DNA of 14,403 nucleotides from Methylophilales bacterium. Its GTDB lineage: Bacteria; Pseudomonadota; Gammaproteobacteria; Burkholderiales; Methylophilaceae. Below the pieces are notes generated by a model. The model did not search any database, was not told the DNA's origin, and saw only the letters and a list, made by a program, of their open reading frames with translations. Made by a program: the position numbers and the translations under genes. Location: NCBI GenBank assembly GCA_013205275.1, contig JABMNG010000020.1:1-14403 (forward strand), in the 5' to 3' direction. This document shows positions 6,440-14,403 of this stretch, piece by piece (the first letter of the stretch is position 1; the number at the start of each line of letters is the position of its first letter).

Positions 6440-7761
6440 TTACAGACACAGCCGAACTTAGGATTAATCCTGTTATTAAAAAAGAATTTCCTTTGTGCTT
6501 AAGGACAAAATTTATTAATAATCCTGCCAGCATAGAAACTTACTTAAGCATTGGTGGTTATGAGCAAATCAAAAGAGTACTAAAAAATAAAATTACACCT
6601 GAAGCCCTTATTGAGGAAATTAAAATTTCCGGCCTAAGGGGTAGAGGAGGGGCGGGATTTCCTACTGGTTTAAAATGGTCATTTATGCCAAGAGCAAGCC
6701 AAGGCGATAAATATATAGTTTGTAATAGCGACGAAGGTGAACCAGGAACATTCAAAGATAGGGATATTATCAAATATAACCCTCATCAGTTAATTGAAGG
6801 AATGATTATTGCCGCTTATATTATGGGGGCAAAAACAGGATATAACTATATTCATGGCGAAATATGGGGTGAGTATTGTTCTTTTGAAGAAGCAATTAAA
6901 GAGGCAAGAGCAGCAGGATTTCTTGGTAGCAATATATGTAAGTCAAATTTTAATTTTGACCTTCATGCAGTTCATGGCTATGGAGCTTATATTTGCGGAG
7001 AAGAGACTGCCTTAATAGAGTCGATAGAAGGAAAAAAAGGTCAACCAAGGTTTAAACCACCATTCCCGGCAACATTTGGTATTTATGGTAAACCAACCAA
7101 TGTCAACAATACTGAAACCTACGCGACGATTCCTTGGATTTTGGAGTATGGGGGGCAGGCATTTAGTGACCTAGGAGTAAAAAACTCAGGGGGTACAAAA
7201 ATATTTTCAGTGTCAGGTCATGTTAATAAGCCTGGTAATTATGAAATTCAAATGGGCATGCCATTCAAGGACCTTTTAGATTTAGCGGGTGGTGTGTGGA
7301 ATGATAGAAAATTAAAAGCCGTTATTCCTGGTGGACCATCAACGGCATTAGTCCCAGCAAAAAATATTTTAAATGCTACGATGGATTATGAAGGATTGAC
7401 AGCCATTGGTTCAAGCCTTGGAGCTGGATCACTTATCGTCATGGACGATTCAACCTGTATGGTCAAAACCTTAAAAAGACTCTCTTATTTCTTTTACGAA
7501 GAATCTTGCGGGCAATGCACCCCATGCAGAGAGGGTACTGGCTGGGTTTATAGAATTATCAAAAGAATTGTTGATGGAAATGGTAAACCTGAAGACTTAA
7601 GGCTTTTAACAGATGTCAGCAAGAAAATTTCAGGCAGAACCATTTGCGCTTTGGGGGATGCTGCCGCCGTTCCTGTTCTAAGTTTTATCAATCATTTTGA
7701 AAAAGAGTTTGAATATTATATTCGGCATGGCCGATCAATGATTGGGAATACTCATGATTAA
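6436..7761 (+). CDS. nuoF: NADH-quinone oxidoreductase subunit F (FMN, NADH site, cluster N3)
   Basis: NuoF (51 kDa) binds NADH and FMN and holds 4Fe-4S cluster N3, so it is where electrons enter complex I. The 441 residues are of normal size. The glycine-rich nucleotide region GLRGRGGAGFPTGLKW (66-81), CNSDEGEPGTFKDRD (96-110) and YGAYICGEETALIESIEG (182-199) form the FMN/NADH pocket. The N3 ligands are Cys358, Cys361 and Cys364 in SCGQCTPCREGTGW and Cys404 in TICALGDAAAVP. Translation starts at GTG 6436, supported by GAAGG six bases upstream and by the GTGA overlap with nuoE. The end overlaps nuoG by 8 nt. Confidence 0.96.
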   Translation: MITDTAELRINPVIKKEFPLCLRTKFINNPASIETYLSIGGYEQIKRVLKNKITPEALIEEIKISGLRGRGGAGFPTGLKWSFMPRASQGDKYIVCNSDEGEPGTFKDRDIIKYNPHQLIEGMIIAAYIMGAKTGYNYIHGEIWGEYCSFEEAIKEARAAGFLGSNICKSNFNFDLHAVHGYGAYICGEETALIESIEGKKGQPRFKPPFPATFGIYGKPTNVNNTETYATIPWILEYGGQAFSDLGVKNSGGTKIFSVSGHVNKPGNYEIQMGMPFKDLLDLAGGVWNDRKLKAVIPGGPSTALVPAKNILNATMDYEGLTAIGSSLGAGSLIVMDDSTCMVKTLKRLSYFFYEESCGQCTPCREGTGWVYRIIKRIVDGNGKPEDLRLLTDVSKKISGRTICALGDAAAVPVLSFINHFEKEFEYYIRHGRSMIGNTHD

Positions 7762-10081
7762 AATTAAAATTAATGGAAAAAGCATTGAGGTAGAACCAAA
7801 GACTACAATTATTCAGGTAGCAGATAAAGTAGGTATTGATATTCCAAGGTTTTGTTATCACAAAAAATTAACGGTCGCAGCAAACTGTAGGATGTGTTTG
7901 GTAGAAGTTAAGAATTTTCCTAAACCATTGCCTGCATGCGCAACCCAAGTAATGGAAGGTATGGAAATATCGACAAAATCAAAATTTACTAAAGAAGCAC
8001 AGCAAAGTGTGATGGAATTTTTATTAATTAATCATCCATTAGATTGCCCTATTTGTGACCAAGGCGGCGAATGTGACCTTCAAGATACAGCTATGGCTTA
8101 TGGTGCTAGCGGCACCAGATATACTGAAGAGAAACGTGTGGTATTTAACAAGAATATTGGCCCATTAATTTCTACTGATTTAACGAGATGCATTCAATGT
8201 ACACGTTGCGTTCGATTTCTAAAGGAAGTGGGTGGAGTAATGGAATTAGGTCTTGTAGGAAGGGGTGAGCATGCAGAAATATCAGCATATGTTGATAAGT
8301 CAGTAGAGTCTGAACTTTCTGGAAATATAATTGATCTATGTCCAGTGGGCGCATTAACATCAAAACCTTTCAGATATAGCGCAAGAACATGGGAGTTAAT
8401 TAGAAGGTATACGATTTCACCTCATGACAGCCTTGGTTCAAATCTCGAGACTCATATAAAAAATAATATCGTGATGAGAGTGCTGCCTAAGGAAAATGAA
8501 AAAATTAACGAATGTTGGATCTCAGACAGGGATCGCTATTCTTATGAGGGCCTTAATCATGAAGATCGTCTAACCCATCCCATGCTTAAAAAAAATAATA
8601 AATGGATTAAAGTTGAATGGGAAGAGGCTTTTGAATTTATTACTCAAAAATTAAATAAAATTACTCAATCTTATGGGGCAGATTCAGTAGCATTTATAAT
8701 GTCACCTCAGAGCACATTAGAGGAAGGGTTCTTATTCAATAAACTGGCAAAATCAATGGGATCGTCAAATATTGATTACCGAATATCACAGAAAGGGTCT
8801 GAACTAAATGGGTCTTGGTTAGGATGTCAGGTTAATGATATAGAGACCTTAGATCTGGCAGTAATTATTGGCGCAAACCTACGGCAAGAACAGCCGTTAT
8901 TAGCCCACCGATTTAGAAAAATGACCAGTCATGGCGGTAGCATTGTCTTAATTAATGGCCTAGATGATGAATTATTAATGCCAATTAAGGAGAGGGTAAT
9001 ATGCTCACCGACTGAATACTCGATTGAGATTTTGAAAATTATAAAGTCTATTCAGACACACAAAAAAATTAAAAGCATCGATAAATCAATAGATTCGATT
9101 TTAAAAAAAATTACCACTGATTCAAACTCACAAAAAATTTCTCAATTAATCTTAGAAAAAAATGTGCGAGTTGGTATATTTTTAGGGCAAGGAGCTTTAG
9201 ATTTAGAGTGTGCAAATGATTTGTATTATTTGTCAAATATTTTGTCTTCTCTAGTGGATGGAATTTGTGGTTCATTGTCGAATTATGCTAATGGTGTTGG
9301 CTTAGACTATTTGGGGATAGGGGCCCCTGGCATCAATACAAAAAATATTTTGAAAAAAAATATGGCAGCAATCATCACCATGAATATTGAGCCTGATATT
9401 GATATTACTTCGGATACTAATATTCAATCTCATCTTAAGGCATCTAAGTTTAATATTGGGATTACTCCCTACGCCTCTAAATCTTTCGATGCATATGATT
9501 GCCTTCTACCAATGTCTACATTTACTGAATCGTCTGGGACTTATATAAATATCTCAAGGCAAGTTCAATCAGTCAAGGCAGTTGTCTCAAGCCTAGCCGA
9601 GTCAAGACCCGCATGGAAAATCCTAAGGGTATTGGGTAATTATTTAGGGTATGACGATTTTAATTATGATTCAACTGAAGAGATTGTAGGTGAAATATTA
9701 CCCAGCAATACACTGATGACTTACCCTGAAATTAATAAACCTGAAAAAATTAACACGATTAATATCCGTTCAACCACTAACTCACTTCAAAGCTACACAA
9801 TTGTAAGGCATGAAGACTCTGACATGATTGTTAGAAGAGCTCGAGCGCTGCATGCACGAGACGCTAAGTTTTCTGACGTAGTGAATATTCATCCAACAAC
9901 TCTAAAGAGGCTTAAGTTAACTGATAAAAATTTATTTGAGGTTGAGCGTAACGGTGTAAAAATAAAACTCCCGATTCATTCTGATCTTAGGGTTGCATTG
10001 AATACAGTTTGTTATCACAGTAAATACAAGCCAAGTTTCAAGTTACCTTTAATTAAAGTGGCCGACAAGGCTACGCTATAA
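7754..10081 (+). CDS. nuoG: NADH-quinone oxidoreductase subunit G (clusters N1b, N4, N5)
   Basis: NuoG (75 kDa) relays electrons from NuoF towards NuoI. With ATG 7754 it has 775 residues; a TTG at 7742 would add four residues and is less likely. The N-terminal ferredoxin domain holds N1b ligands Cys34, Cys45, Cys48 and Cys62. N5 uses His94, Cys98, Cys101 and Cys107 (HPLDCPICDQGGECDLQD). N4 uses Cys146, Cys149, Cys152 and Cys196. The rest, from about 215, resembles a molybdopterin oxidoreductase domain, presumably without the cofactor. The extra cluster N7 of E. coli NuoG is absent: its four cysteine positions are Ser222, Asp225, Ser229 and Ser257, as in mitochondrial NDUFS1. The gene overlaps nuoF by 8 nt and lies one base before nuoH. 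Runs of eight A occur at 8588-8595, 9103-9110 and 9353-9360. Confidence 0.95.
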   Translation: MIKIKINGKSIEVEPKTTIIQVADKVGIDIPRFCYHKKLTVAANCRMCLVEVKNFPKPLPACATQVMEGMEISTKSKFTKEAQQSVMEFLLINHPLDCPICDQGGECDLQDTAMAYGASGTRYTEEKRVVFNKNIGPLISTDLTRCIQCTRCVRFLKEVGGVMELGLVGRGEHAEISAYVDKSVESELSGNIIDLCPVGALTSKPFRYSARTWELIRRYTISPHDSLGSNLETHIKNNIVMRVLPKENEKINECWISDRDRYSYEGLNHEDRLTHPMLKKNNKWIKVEWEEAFEFITQKLNKITQSYGADSVAFIMSPQSTLEEGFLFNKLAKSMGSSNIDYRISQKGSELNGSWLGCQVNDIETLDLAVIIGANLRQEQPLLAHRFRKMTSHGGSIVLINGLDDELLMPIKERVICSPTEYSIEILKIIKSIQTHKKIKSIDKSIDSILKKITTDSNSQKISQLILEKNVRVGIFLGQGALDLECANDLYYLSNILSSLVDGICGSLSNYANGVGLDYLGIGAPGINTKNILKKNMAAIITMNIEPDIDITSDTNIQSHLKASKFNIGITPYASKSFDAYDCLLPMSTFTESSGTYINISRQVQSVKAVVSSLAESRPAWKILRVLGNYLGYDDFNYDSTEEIVGEILPSNTLMTYPEINKPEKINTINIRSTTNSLQSYTIVRHEDSDMIVRRARALHARDAKFSDVVNIHPTTLKRLKLTDKNLFEVERNGVKIKLPIHSDLRVALNTVCYHSKYKPSFKLPLIKVADKATL

Positions 10082-10082
10082 A

Positions 10083-11102
10083 ATGGAGGATATTTTATTT
10101 AATTATTTTCCAAGCGCTGCAAATATCATATGGATTATTTTAAAGATTATTGCGATAGTTATTCCGTTGATGATTTCTGTAGCCTACCTTACTTACTTTG
10201 AAAGAAAAGTTATTGGATACATGCAGGGCAGGATAGGACCTAATCGAGTTGGCTACTTCGGATTACTGCAGCCAATCGCTGATGCATTAAAACTTATGTT
10301 TAAGGAAATTATTCTCCCAACCAAATCTAATAAATTCTTATTTTTTCTTGCTCCCATCTTAACTATTGCACCTGCATTTGCAGCCTGGGCAGTCATCCCT
10401 TTTGATATTGGTTTAGTCCTAGCTGATGTTAACGCAGGCCTTCTCTATATACTTGCAATGACATCCATAGCTGTTTATGGAGTAATTATTGCAGGATGGG
10501 CATCGAATTCAAAGTATGCTTTTTTAGGAAGCTTAAGATCTGCTGCGCAAATTGTTTCCTATGAAATTGCAATGGGTTTTTCACTAGTCGGCGTGCTGAT
10601 GTGTGCTAATTCTCTTAATTTGAGCCAGATTGTTCTAGGTCAGTCAGGGGGTTTGTCACAATGGTATATTTGGCCTTTATTCCCATTATTTATTATTTAT
10701 TTTATTAGCGCTGTTGCTGAAACAAATCGAGCCCCCTTCGATGTAGCAGAAGGGGAGTCAGAGATTGTTGCCGGATTTCATGTTGAATACTCTGGTATGG
10801 CTTTTGCAGTATTCTTTTTAGCGGAATATGCAAATATGATTTTAGTCTCAATGCTGGCCGCATTAATGTTTTTAGGTGGATGGCTATCTCCTGTGGAATT
10901 TATTCCCGATGGCGCCCCATGGCTGTTTGTTAAGGTTGGTTTTTTATTGTTCTTTTTTCTATGGTTTAGGGCGACCTTCCCAAGGTATCGATATGACCAG
11001 ATCATGAGATTAGGATGGAAGGTATTTATTCCAATTACCTTATTTTGGATAGTATTTATTGGCATAATGATGCAAACCCCATACCAAGGAATGTTCCATT
11101 AA
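10083..11102 (+). CDS. nuoH: NADH-quinone oxidoreductase subunit H
   Basis: NuoH (ND1) is the membrane subunit that holds the entrance to the quinone chamber and links quinone reduction to proton movement. The 339 residues give about eight membrane helices. Conserved blocks are FERKVIGYMQGRIGPNRVG (39-57), LLQPIADALKL (61-71), AETNRAPFDVAEGESEIVAG (212-231) with the charged residues of the quinone channel, and FRATFPRYRYDQ (295-306). The ATG at 10083 is one base after the nuoG stop and has no clear ribosome site, so it is probably translated by ribosomes leaving nuoG. nuoI begins two bases after its stop. Confidence 0.97.
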   Translation: MEDILFNYFPSAANIIWIILKIIAIVIPLMISVAYLTYFERKVIGYMQGRIGPNRVGYFGLLQPIADALKLMFKEIILPTKSNKFLFFLAPILTIAPAFAAWAVIPFDIGLVLADVNAGLLYILAMTSIAVYGVIIAGWASNSKYAFLGSLRSAAQIVSYEIAMGFSLVGVLMCANSLNLSQIVLGQSGGLSQWYIWPLFPLFIIYFISAVAETNRAPFDVAEGESEIVAGFHVEYSGMAFAVFFLAEYANMILVSMLAALMFLGGWLSPVEFIPDGAPWLFVKVGFLLFFFLWFRATFPRYRYDQIMRLGWKVFIPITLFWIVFIGIMMQTPYQGMFH

Positions 11103-11104
11103 AA

Positions 11105-11602
11105 ATGATGTTAATTAAAAAAACTATTGATTTATTAAAGAGCCTATCTCTGTATGAGTTAGTCATAGGGATGGCATTAACGGGCCGGTATTTTTTTTCT
11201 AAAAAAGTAACAATTCAATACCCAGAAGAAAGAACTCCTCAGTCACCAAGATTTAGGGGTCTACATGCTCTCAGGCGCTACCCAAATGGAGAAGAACGCT
11301 GCATTGCATGCAAACTTTGTGAGGCGGTATGTCCTGCGCTGGCTATTACTATAGAGTCTGAAATGAGAGAGGACAACACTCGAAGAACTACTCGTTACGA
11401 CATCGATCTTACTAAATGTATTTTTTGCGGGTTCTGTGAAGAATCATGTCCAGTTGACGCAATTGTTGAGACAAGAATTTTTGATTATCACGGGGAGCAA
11501 AGAGGGGATCTGCTATACACCAAAGAGATGCTGTTAGAAGTGGGCGATAAAAACGAAAAGCAAATTGCAATCGATAGGCAGCAGGAGGCGAAATACCGAT
11601 AA
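11105..11602 (+). CDS. nuoI: NADH-quinone oxidoreductase subunit I (clusters N6a and N6b)
   Basis: NuoI (TYKY) is an 8Fe ferredoxin-type subunit that carries electrons from NuoG to cluster N2 in NuoB. With ATG 11105 it has 165 residues, close to the usual size. The two cluster motifs are Cys66, Cys69, Cys72 and Cys76 (CIACKLCEAVCP) and Cys105, Cys108, Cys111 and Cys115 (CIFCGFCEESCP). The N-terminal amphipathic helix (about 4-30) that lies on the membrane is present. The open frame extends back to 11015, but that part lies inside nuoH and is not like NuoI, so the ATG two bases after the nuoH stop is chosen. AAGGA at 11086-11090 is rather far (14 bases). The stop overlaps nuoJ by one base. Confidence 0.95.
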   Translation: MMLIKKTIDLLKSLSLYELVIGMALTGRYFFSKKVTIQYPEERTPQSPRFRGLHALRRYPNGEERCIACKLCEAVCPALAITIESEMREDNTRRTTRYDIDLTKCIFCGFCEESCPVDAIVETRIFDYHGEQRGDLLYTKEMLLEVGDKNEKQIAIDRQQEAKYR

Positions 11603-12207
11603 TGGAATTCATCTTTTATTTTTTATCTTCGGTGCTTTTGTTCTCTGCATTAAGGGTTATTACATCTCAAAATCCAGTATATTCCGCCTTATTCTTAGTG
11701 CTGTCTTTTTTTAGCGCTGCTGGTATCTGGCTTTTACTTCAGGCTGAATTTTTAGCGATTGCGCTTGTATTAGTCTATGTGGGCGCTGTAATGGTGTTAT
11801 TTTTATTTGTAATAATGATGCTTGATATTAATTTAAATCAAATGAGAAAGGGGTTTTGGGACTATCTACCTGCCGCAAGTTTTGTAGCAATTATTATGCT
11901 TATTGAAATGATCCTTGTTTTGAATAAATCATATTTTGAAAGTCCAAACTTTTTTACTCCTCCTACTATTAGCAATACTGATGAACTTGGGAGCGTTCTT
12001 TATAGTGACTATATTCTTCCATTTGAAATTGCCGCCATTATTTTACTGGTTGCAATAATTTCAGCCATTACATTGACATTAAGGCATACAAAAATTAATA
12101 AAAATATGAATCCTGCAGATCAGATTAAGGTTAAAAAAAATGATCGAATAAAAATGATTAATATGAAAAGTGAAACGAGACTCAAAAAGGTTAAAGATAA
12201 GTTATGA
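11602..12207 (+). CDS. nuoJ: NADH-quinone oxidoreductase subunit J
   Basis: NuoJ (ND6) is a membrane subunit whose third helix takes part in coupling quinone reduction to proton pumping. The 201 residues show five membrane helices (roughly 3-20, 27-47, 53-74, 89-107 and 139-160). VYVGAVMVLFLFVIMML (58-74) is the conserved bulged third helix. The C-terminal tail (161-201) is strongly basic, rich in Lys and Arg, and faces the cytoplasm in the usual topology; such a tail is familiar from betaproteobacterial NuoJ. The ATG at 11602 shares its A with the nuoI stop (TAATG). AGGAGG at 11583-11588 is a strong ribosome site but 13 bases away. The end overlaps nuoK as ATGA. Confidence 0.95.
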   Translation: MEFIFYFLSSVLLFSALRVITSQNPVYSALFLVLSFFSAAGIWLLLQAEFLAIALVLVYVGAVMVLFLFVIMMLDINLNQMRKGFWDYLPAASFVAIIMLIEMILVLNKSYFESPNFFTPPTISNTDELGSVLYSDYILPFEIAAIILLVAIISAITLTLRHTKINKNMNPADQIKVKKNDRIKMINMKSETRLKKVKDKL

Positions 12208-12509
12208 TCCATTTATCACATTTCCTTATACTTTCTGCCTTACTTTTCCTAATAGGTGTTGTCGGTATTTTTCTTAACAGGAAAAATATCATTACTATTT
12301 TAATGGCTATAGAACTTATGCTTCTTGCGGTTAATATGAATTTTATTGCTTTTAGTTACTTCTTGGGAGATCTTGCTGGCCAGGTATTTGTTTTTTTTAT
12401 ACTGACCGTCGCAGCTGCTGAATCGGCAATAGGCCTAGCTATTATTATTCTGGTATTTAGAAATAATCACTCCATTAATGTGGATGAGCTTAATAAGCTA
12501 AAAGGATAA
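12204..12509 (+). CDS. nuoK: NADH-quinone oxidoreductase subunit K
   Basis: NuoK (ND4L) is a small membrane subunit that forms part of the proton path next to NuoJ and NuoN. The 101 residues give three membrane helices (about 4-24, 29-52 and 60-87). The two buried glutamates known to be important in E. coli (Glu36 and Glu72 there) are Glu37 in AIELMLLAVN and Glu73 in VAAAESAIGLAI. The ATG at 12204 overlaps the nuoJ stop as ATGA. Its last codons contain the ribosome site for nuoL, whose TTG start is one base after the nuoK stop. Confidence 0.96.
   Translation: MIHLSHFLILSALLFLIGVVGIFLNRKNIITILMAIELMLLAVNMNFIAFSYFLGDLAGQVFVFFILTVAAAESAIGLAIIILVFRNNHSINVDELNKLKG
12501..12506 (+). promoter_or_regulatory. 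ribosome binding site of nuoL (decides TTG start)
   Basis: AAAGGA in the last two sense codons of nuoK ends four bases before TTG 12511. The first in-frame ATG is at 12604, which would remove the first membrane helix, so this site supports the TTG. Confidence 0.65.
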
Positions 12510-12510
12510 A

Positions 12511-14403
12511 TTGAAGCTTCTGCACATATTTTCTATAGCCCCATTTGCTCCCTTGTTGGCCGCATTCGTCATAGGTATTTTTGGTAAAAAACTGCCTAAA
12601 TTTATGAGTTATGGATTAACAGTCCTGGCGGTAACCATATCCCTCCTTATTTCTATTTATACTGTTTATATAACAAGCCATGGATTTATTTTTAATCAGA
12701 CCCTTTATCAATGGCTATCTTCCGGTAGCTACACCTTTGAAATAGGATTCCTCATAGATAATTTAACCGCCCTAATGATGGTTGTTGTTACTTTTGTTTC
12801 ATTAATGGTTCATATATATACCATTGGCTATATGAAAGATGACCCAGGATTCAGCCGATTTTTTAGCTACATTTCATTATTCACATTCTCTATGCTAATG
12901 CTGGTCATGAGCAATAACTTCCTTCAGCTTTTCTTTGGCTGGGAGGCGGTTGGTTTAGTCTCATACTTATTAATTGGCTTTTGGTTTAATAAACCTACCG
13001 CAGTCCATGCTAATTTAAAAGCTTTTCTTGTTAATAGGGTGGGGGATATTGGTCTTTTATTAGGGATTGCATTAGTTCTATTTTGGTTTGGTACGTTAGA
13101 TTACGCCACTGTATTTGATCGATTAGAGCTTTTAAGTGGAGAAAAATTCTTTTTTTCAGAGGAAATTTCTGTCTCAGTAATCTCATTGATCTGCATTCTT
13201 TTATTTATTGGTGCTATGGGTAAATCTGCACAAATACCATTGCATGTATGGCTGCCAGACTCAATGGAGGGGCCTACTCCAATCTCAGCTCTCATTCATG
13301 CCGCTACCATGGTTACAGCTGGTATTTTTATGGTGGCACGGATGTCGCCTCTATTTGAACTTTCTTCGAGTGCATTATCATTTATAACAATAATAGGTTC
13401 ATTGACTGCATTGATGATGGGTATTTTAGGTATTTTTCAAAATGACATTAAAAAGGTTATTGCATACTCAACGATATCTCAATTGGGTTATATGACAGTT
13501 GCGATGGGTGTGTCTGCTTATTCTGTCGGTATTTTTCATTTAATGACCCACGCATTTTTTAAGGCACTTTTATTTTTAGCAGCTGGGTCAGTCATTATTG
13601 GTATGCATCACGATCAAGATATTAGAAATATGGGCGGATTAAGACGTTATATGCCAATTACCTGGATTACATTTTTAATTGGATCATTAGCCCTTATGGG
13701 AATGCCATTTTTATCTGGATTCTATTCTAAAGAAACTATTGTCGAGGCAGCTAAGCACAGCGAAATACTTGGCAGTAATTTTGCCTACTTTTCGCTAATG
13801 ATAGGCATATTTATTACCGCCTTTTATTCAACACGCTTATATTACCTTGTCTTTCATGGAGAGGAAAAATGGCATACCCATAAAAATGAAACTCATCATG
13901 GCTTACTAAAGGGAGAGAGGCCACACGAAAGCTCTTTTGTTATTACATTGCCCTTAATATTGCTGGCCATACCTTCGTTGTTTATAGGTTTTTTTACAAT
14001 TGAACCTTTAGTTTATGGATCATTTTTTTCATCCGCAATTAAAATTGATGCTCAGTTACATAATAATATGACCTTATTAAGTCAGAATTTTCATGGGGCT
14101 ATTGCGATGGGCTTGCATGGACTGACCTCCCTCCCTTTTTCTTTGGCGCTCGGTGGATTTTTAATGGCATGGTGGGTGTATTCCAAGAATATTAGTGTCG
14201 TTTTACCTAGAAAAACTATGGCAATAATTAATACCATTATTAAAAATAATTATGGATTTGATCTGATTAATGAAAAATATTTATCTAAGTGGGTAAAGGC
14301 ATTAGGCCAATTCTTTTACAAGTATATTGATATTAATTTAATTGACCATTTTATGGTTAATGGAACTGCAAGGGCTGTAAATTATCTTTCTAGAACATTG
14401 AGA
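12511..14403 (+). CDS. nuoL: NADH-quinone oxidoreductase subunit L, cut by the right edge
   Basis: NuoL (ND5) is the distal antiporter-like proton-pumping subunit of the complex I membrane arm. The frame is open from TTG 12511 to the last base: 631 residues without a stop, more than the 613 I recall for E. coli; betaproteobacterial NuoL is somewhat longer, so only a short C-terminal piece is probably missing. Key residues are visible: Glu145 in GWEAVG (143-148), Arg176 and Asp179 in NRVGDIG, Lys238 in GKSAQIPLHVWLPD (237-250), His263 in ALIHAATMVTAG, Lys351 in HAFFKALLFL and Lys407 in FYSKE. A His-rich loop at about 452-470 precedes the last helices, as in related proteins. The TTG start is supported by AAAGGA four bases upstream and by the need for the first helix (residues 5-24). 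Confidence 0.95.
   Translation, partial: MKLLHIFSIAPFAPLLAAFVIGIFGKKLPKFMSYGLTVLAVTISLLISIYTVYITSHGFIFNQTLYQWLSSGSYTFEIGFLIDNLTALMMVVVTFVSLMVHIYTIGYMKDDPGFSRFFSYISLFTFSMLMLVMSNNFLQLFFGWEAVGLVSYLLIGFWFNKPTAVHANLKAFLVNRVGDIGLLLGIALVLFWFGTLDYATVFDRLELLSGEKFFFSEEISVSVISLICILLFIGAMGKSAQIPLHVWLPDSMEGPTPISALIHAATMVTAGIFMVARMSPLFELSSSALSFITIIGSLTALMMGILGIFQNDIKKVIAYSTISQLGYMTVAMGVSAYSVGIFHLMTHAFFKALLFLAAGSVIIGMHHDQDIRNMGGLRRYMPITWITFLIGSLALMGMPFLSGFYSKETIVEAAKHSEILGSNFAYFSLMIGIFITAFYSTRLYYLVFHGEEKWHTHKNETHHGLLKGERPHESSFVITLPLILLAIPSLFIGFFTIEPLVYGSFFSSAIKIDAQLHNNMTLLSQNFHGAIAMGLHGLTSLPFSLALGGFLMAWWVYSKNISVVLPRKTMAIINTIIKNNYGFDLINEKYLSKWVKALGQFFYKYIDINLIDHFMVNGTARAVNYLSRTLR

Noticed and set aside
10778..11065. 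95-codon open frame on the - strand inside nuoH, and other short opposite-strand frames (for example 909-1127, 3032-3253, 13101-13295)
   Set aside because: They lie opposite well-conserved genes or the tRNA, have no ribosome sites or recognisable domains, and are the chance frames expected across from constrained coding sequence.
11015..11104. Upstream in-frame start for nuoI at 11015
   Set aside because: This part overlaps the conserved end of nuoH and is not similar to NuoI; the ATG at 11105 gives the normal length.
12487..12499. Small hairpin (AGCTT, three-base loop, AAGCT) just before the nuoL ribosome site
   Set aside because: Five base pairs inside nuoK coding sequence in an AT-rich genome; too weak and likely by chance, with no T-run to act as a terminator.
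12604..14403. ATG 12604 as the start of nuoL
   Set aside because: It would remove the first membrane helix, and leaves a 94-base gap unlike the other junctions; TTG 12511 has a ribosome site and fits the family.
1..14403. Hidden novel system, mobile element, CRISPR array or prophage
   Set aside because: No direct repeats with spacers, transposase, integrase or unknown gene cluster is present. Every stretch is accounted for by core housekeeping and complex I genes.

Overview
The window is a visibly AT-rich stretch of bacterial chromosome in which every gene lies on the + strand, with almost no space between genes. The protein sequences and the order recJ - tpiA - secG - tRNA-Leu(GAG) - nuoA to nuoL point to a betaproteobacterium. 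Separate nuoC and nuoD genes, a NuoG of mitochondrial type and the basic C-terminal tail of NuoJ fit that. The strong AT bias and tight packing suggest a streamlined lineage such as the OM43/Methylophilales group. The taxon is inferred from family knowledge; no search was run.

Layout: (1) 1-348, the C-terminal end of a gene that begins before the window, possibly a phosphoglycerate-mutase-like/RpfE-type protein. (2) 335-3147, three housekeeping genes: recJ (single-strand DNA exonuclease), tpiA (triosephosphate isomerase) and secG (Sec translocon subunit), joined by overlaps or a short gap. (3) 3168-3252, tRNA-Leu(GAG) with its CCA end encoded. (4) 3288-14403, the respiratory complex I operon nuoA, B, C, D, E, F, G, H, I, J, K and most of nuoL. 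nuoL begins at a TTG codon and runs off the right edge; nuoM and nuoN presumably follow.

The nuo genes together encode proton-pumping NADH:quinone oxidoreductase. NuoE, F and G form the NADH-oxidising arm (FMN and a chain of Fe-S clusters). NuoB, C, D and I form the connecting arm that carries electrons to quinone. NuoA, H, J, K and L form the membrane arm that moves protons. Most junctions between genes are overlaps of 1-8 nt or gaps of 1-3 nt, so translational coupling is expected. I see no convincing promoter or intrinsic terminator anywhere, so the tRNA may be cut out of a longer transcript that continues into nuo.

No stretch above 300 bases lacks a gene. The longest interval between protein genes is 3148-3287 (140 bases), and it holds the tRNA. 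I found no mobile element, CRISPR array, prophage or unknown gene cluster. This is an ordinary core-genome region. The points worth a second look are small: a U-U mismatch in the tRNA acceptor stem, unusual residues in the phosphate-binding loops of TpiA, non-ATG starts at three nuo genes, and the embedded tRNA.
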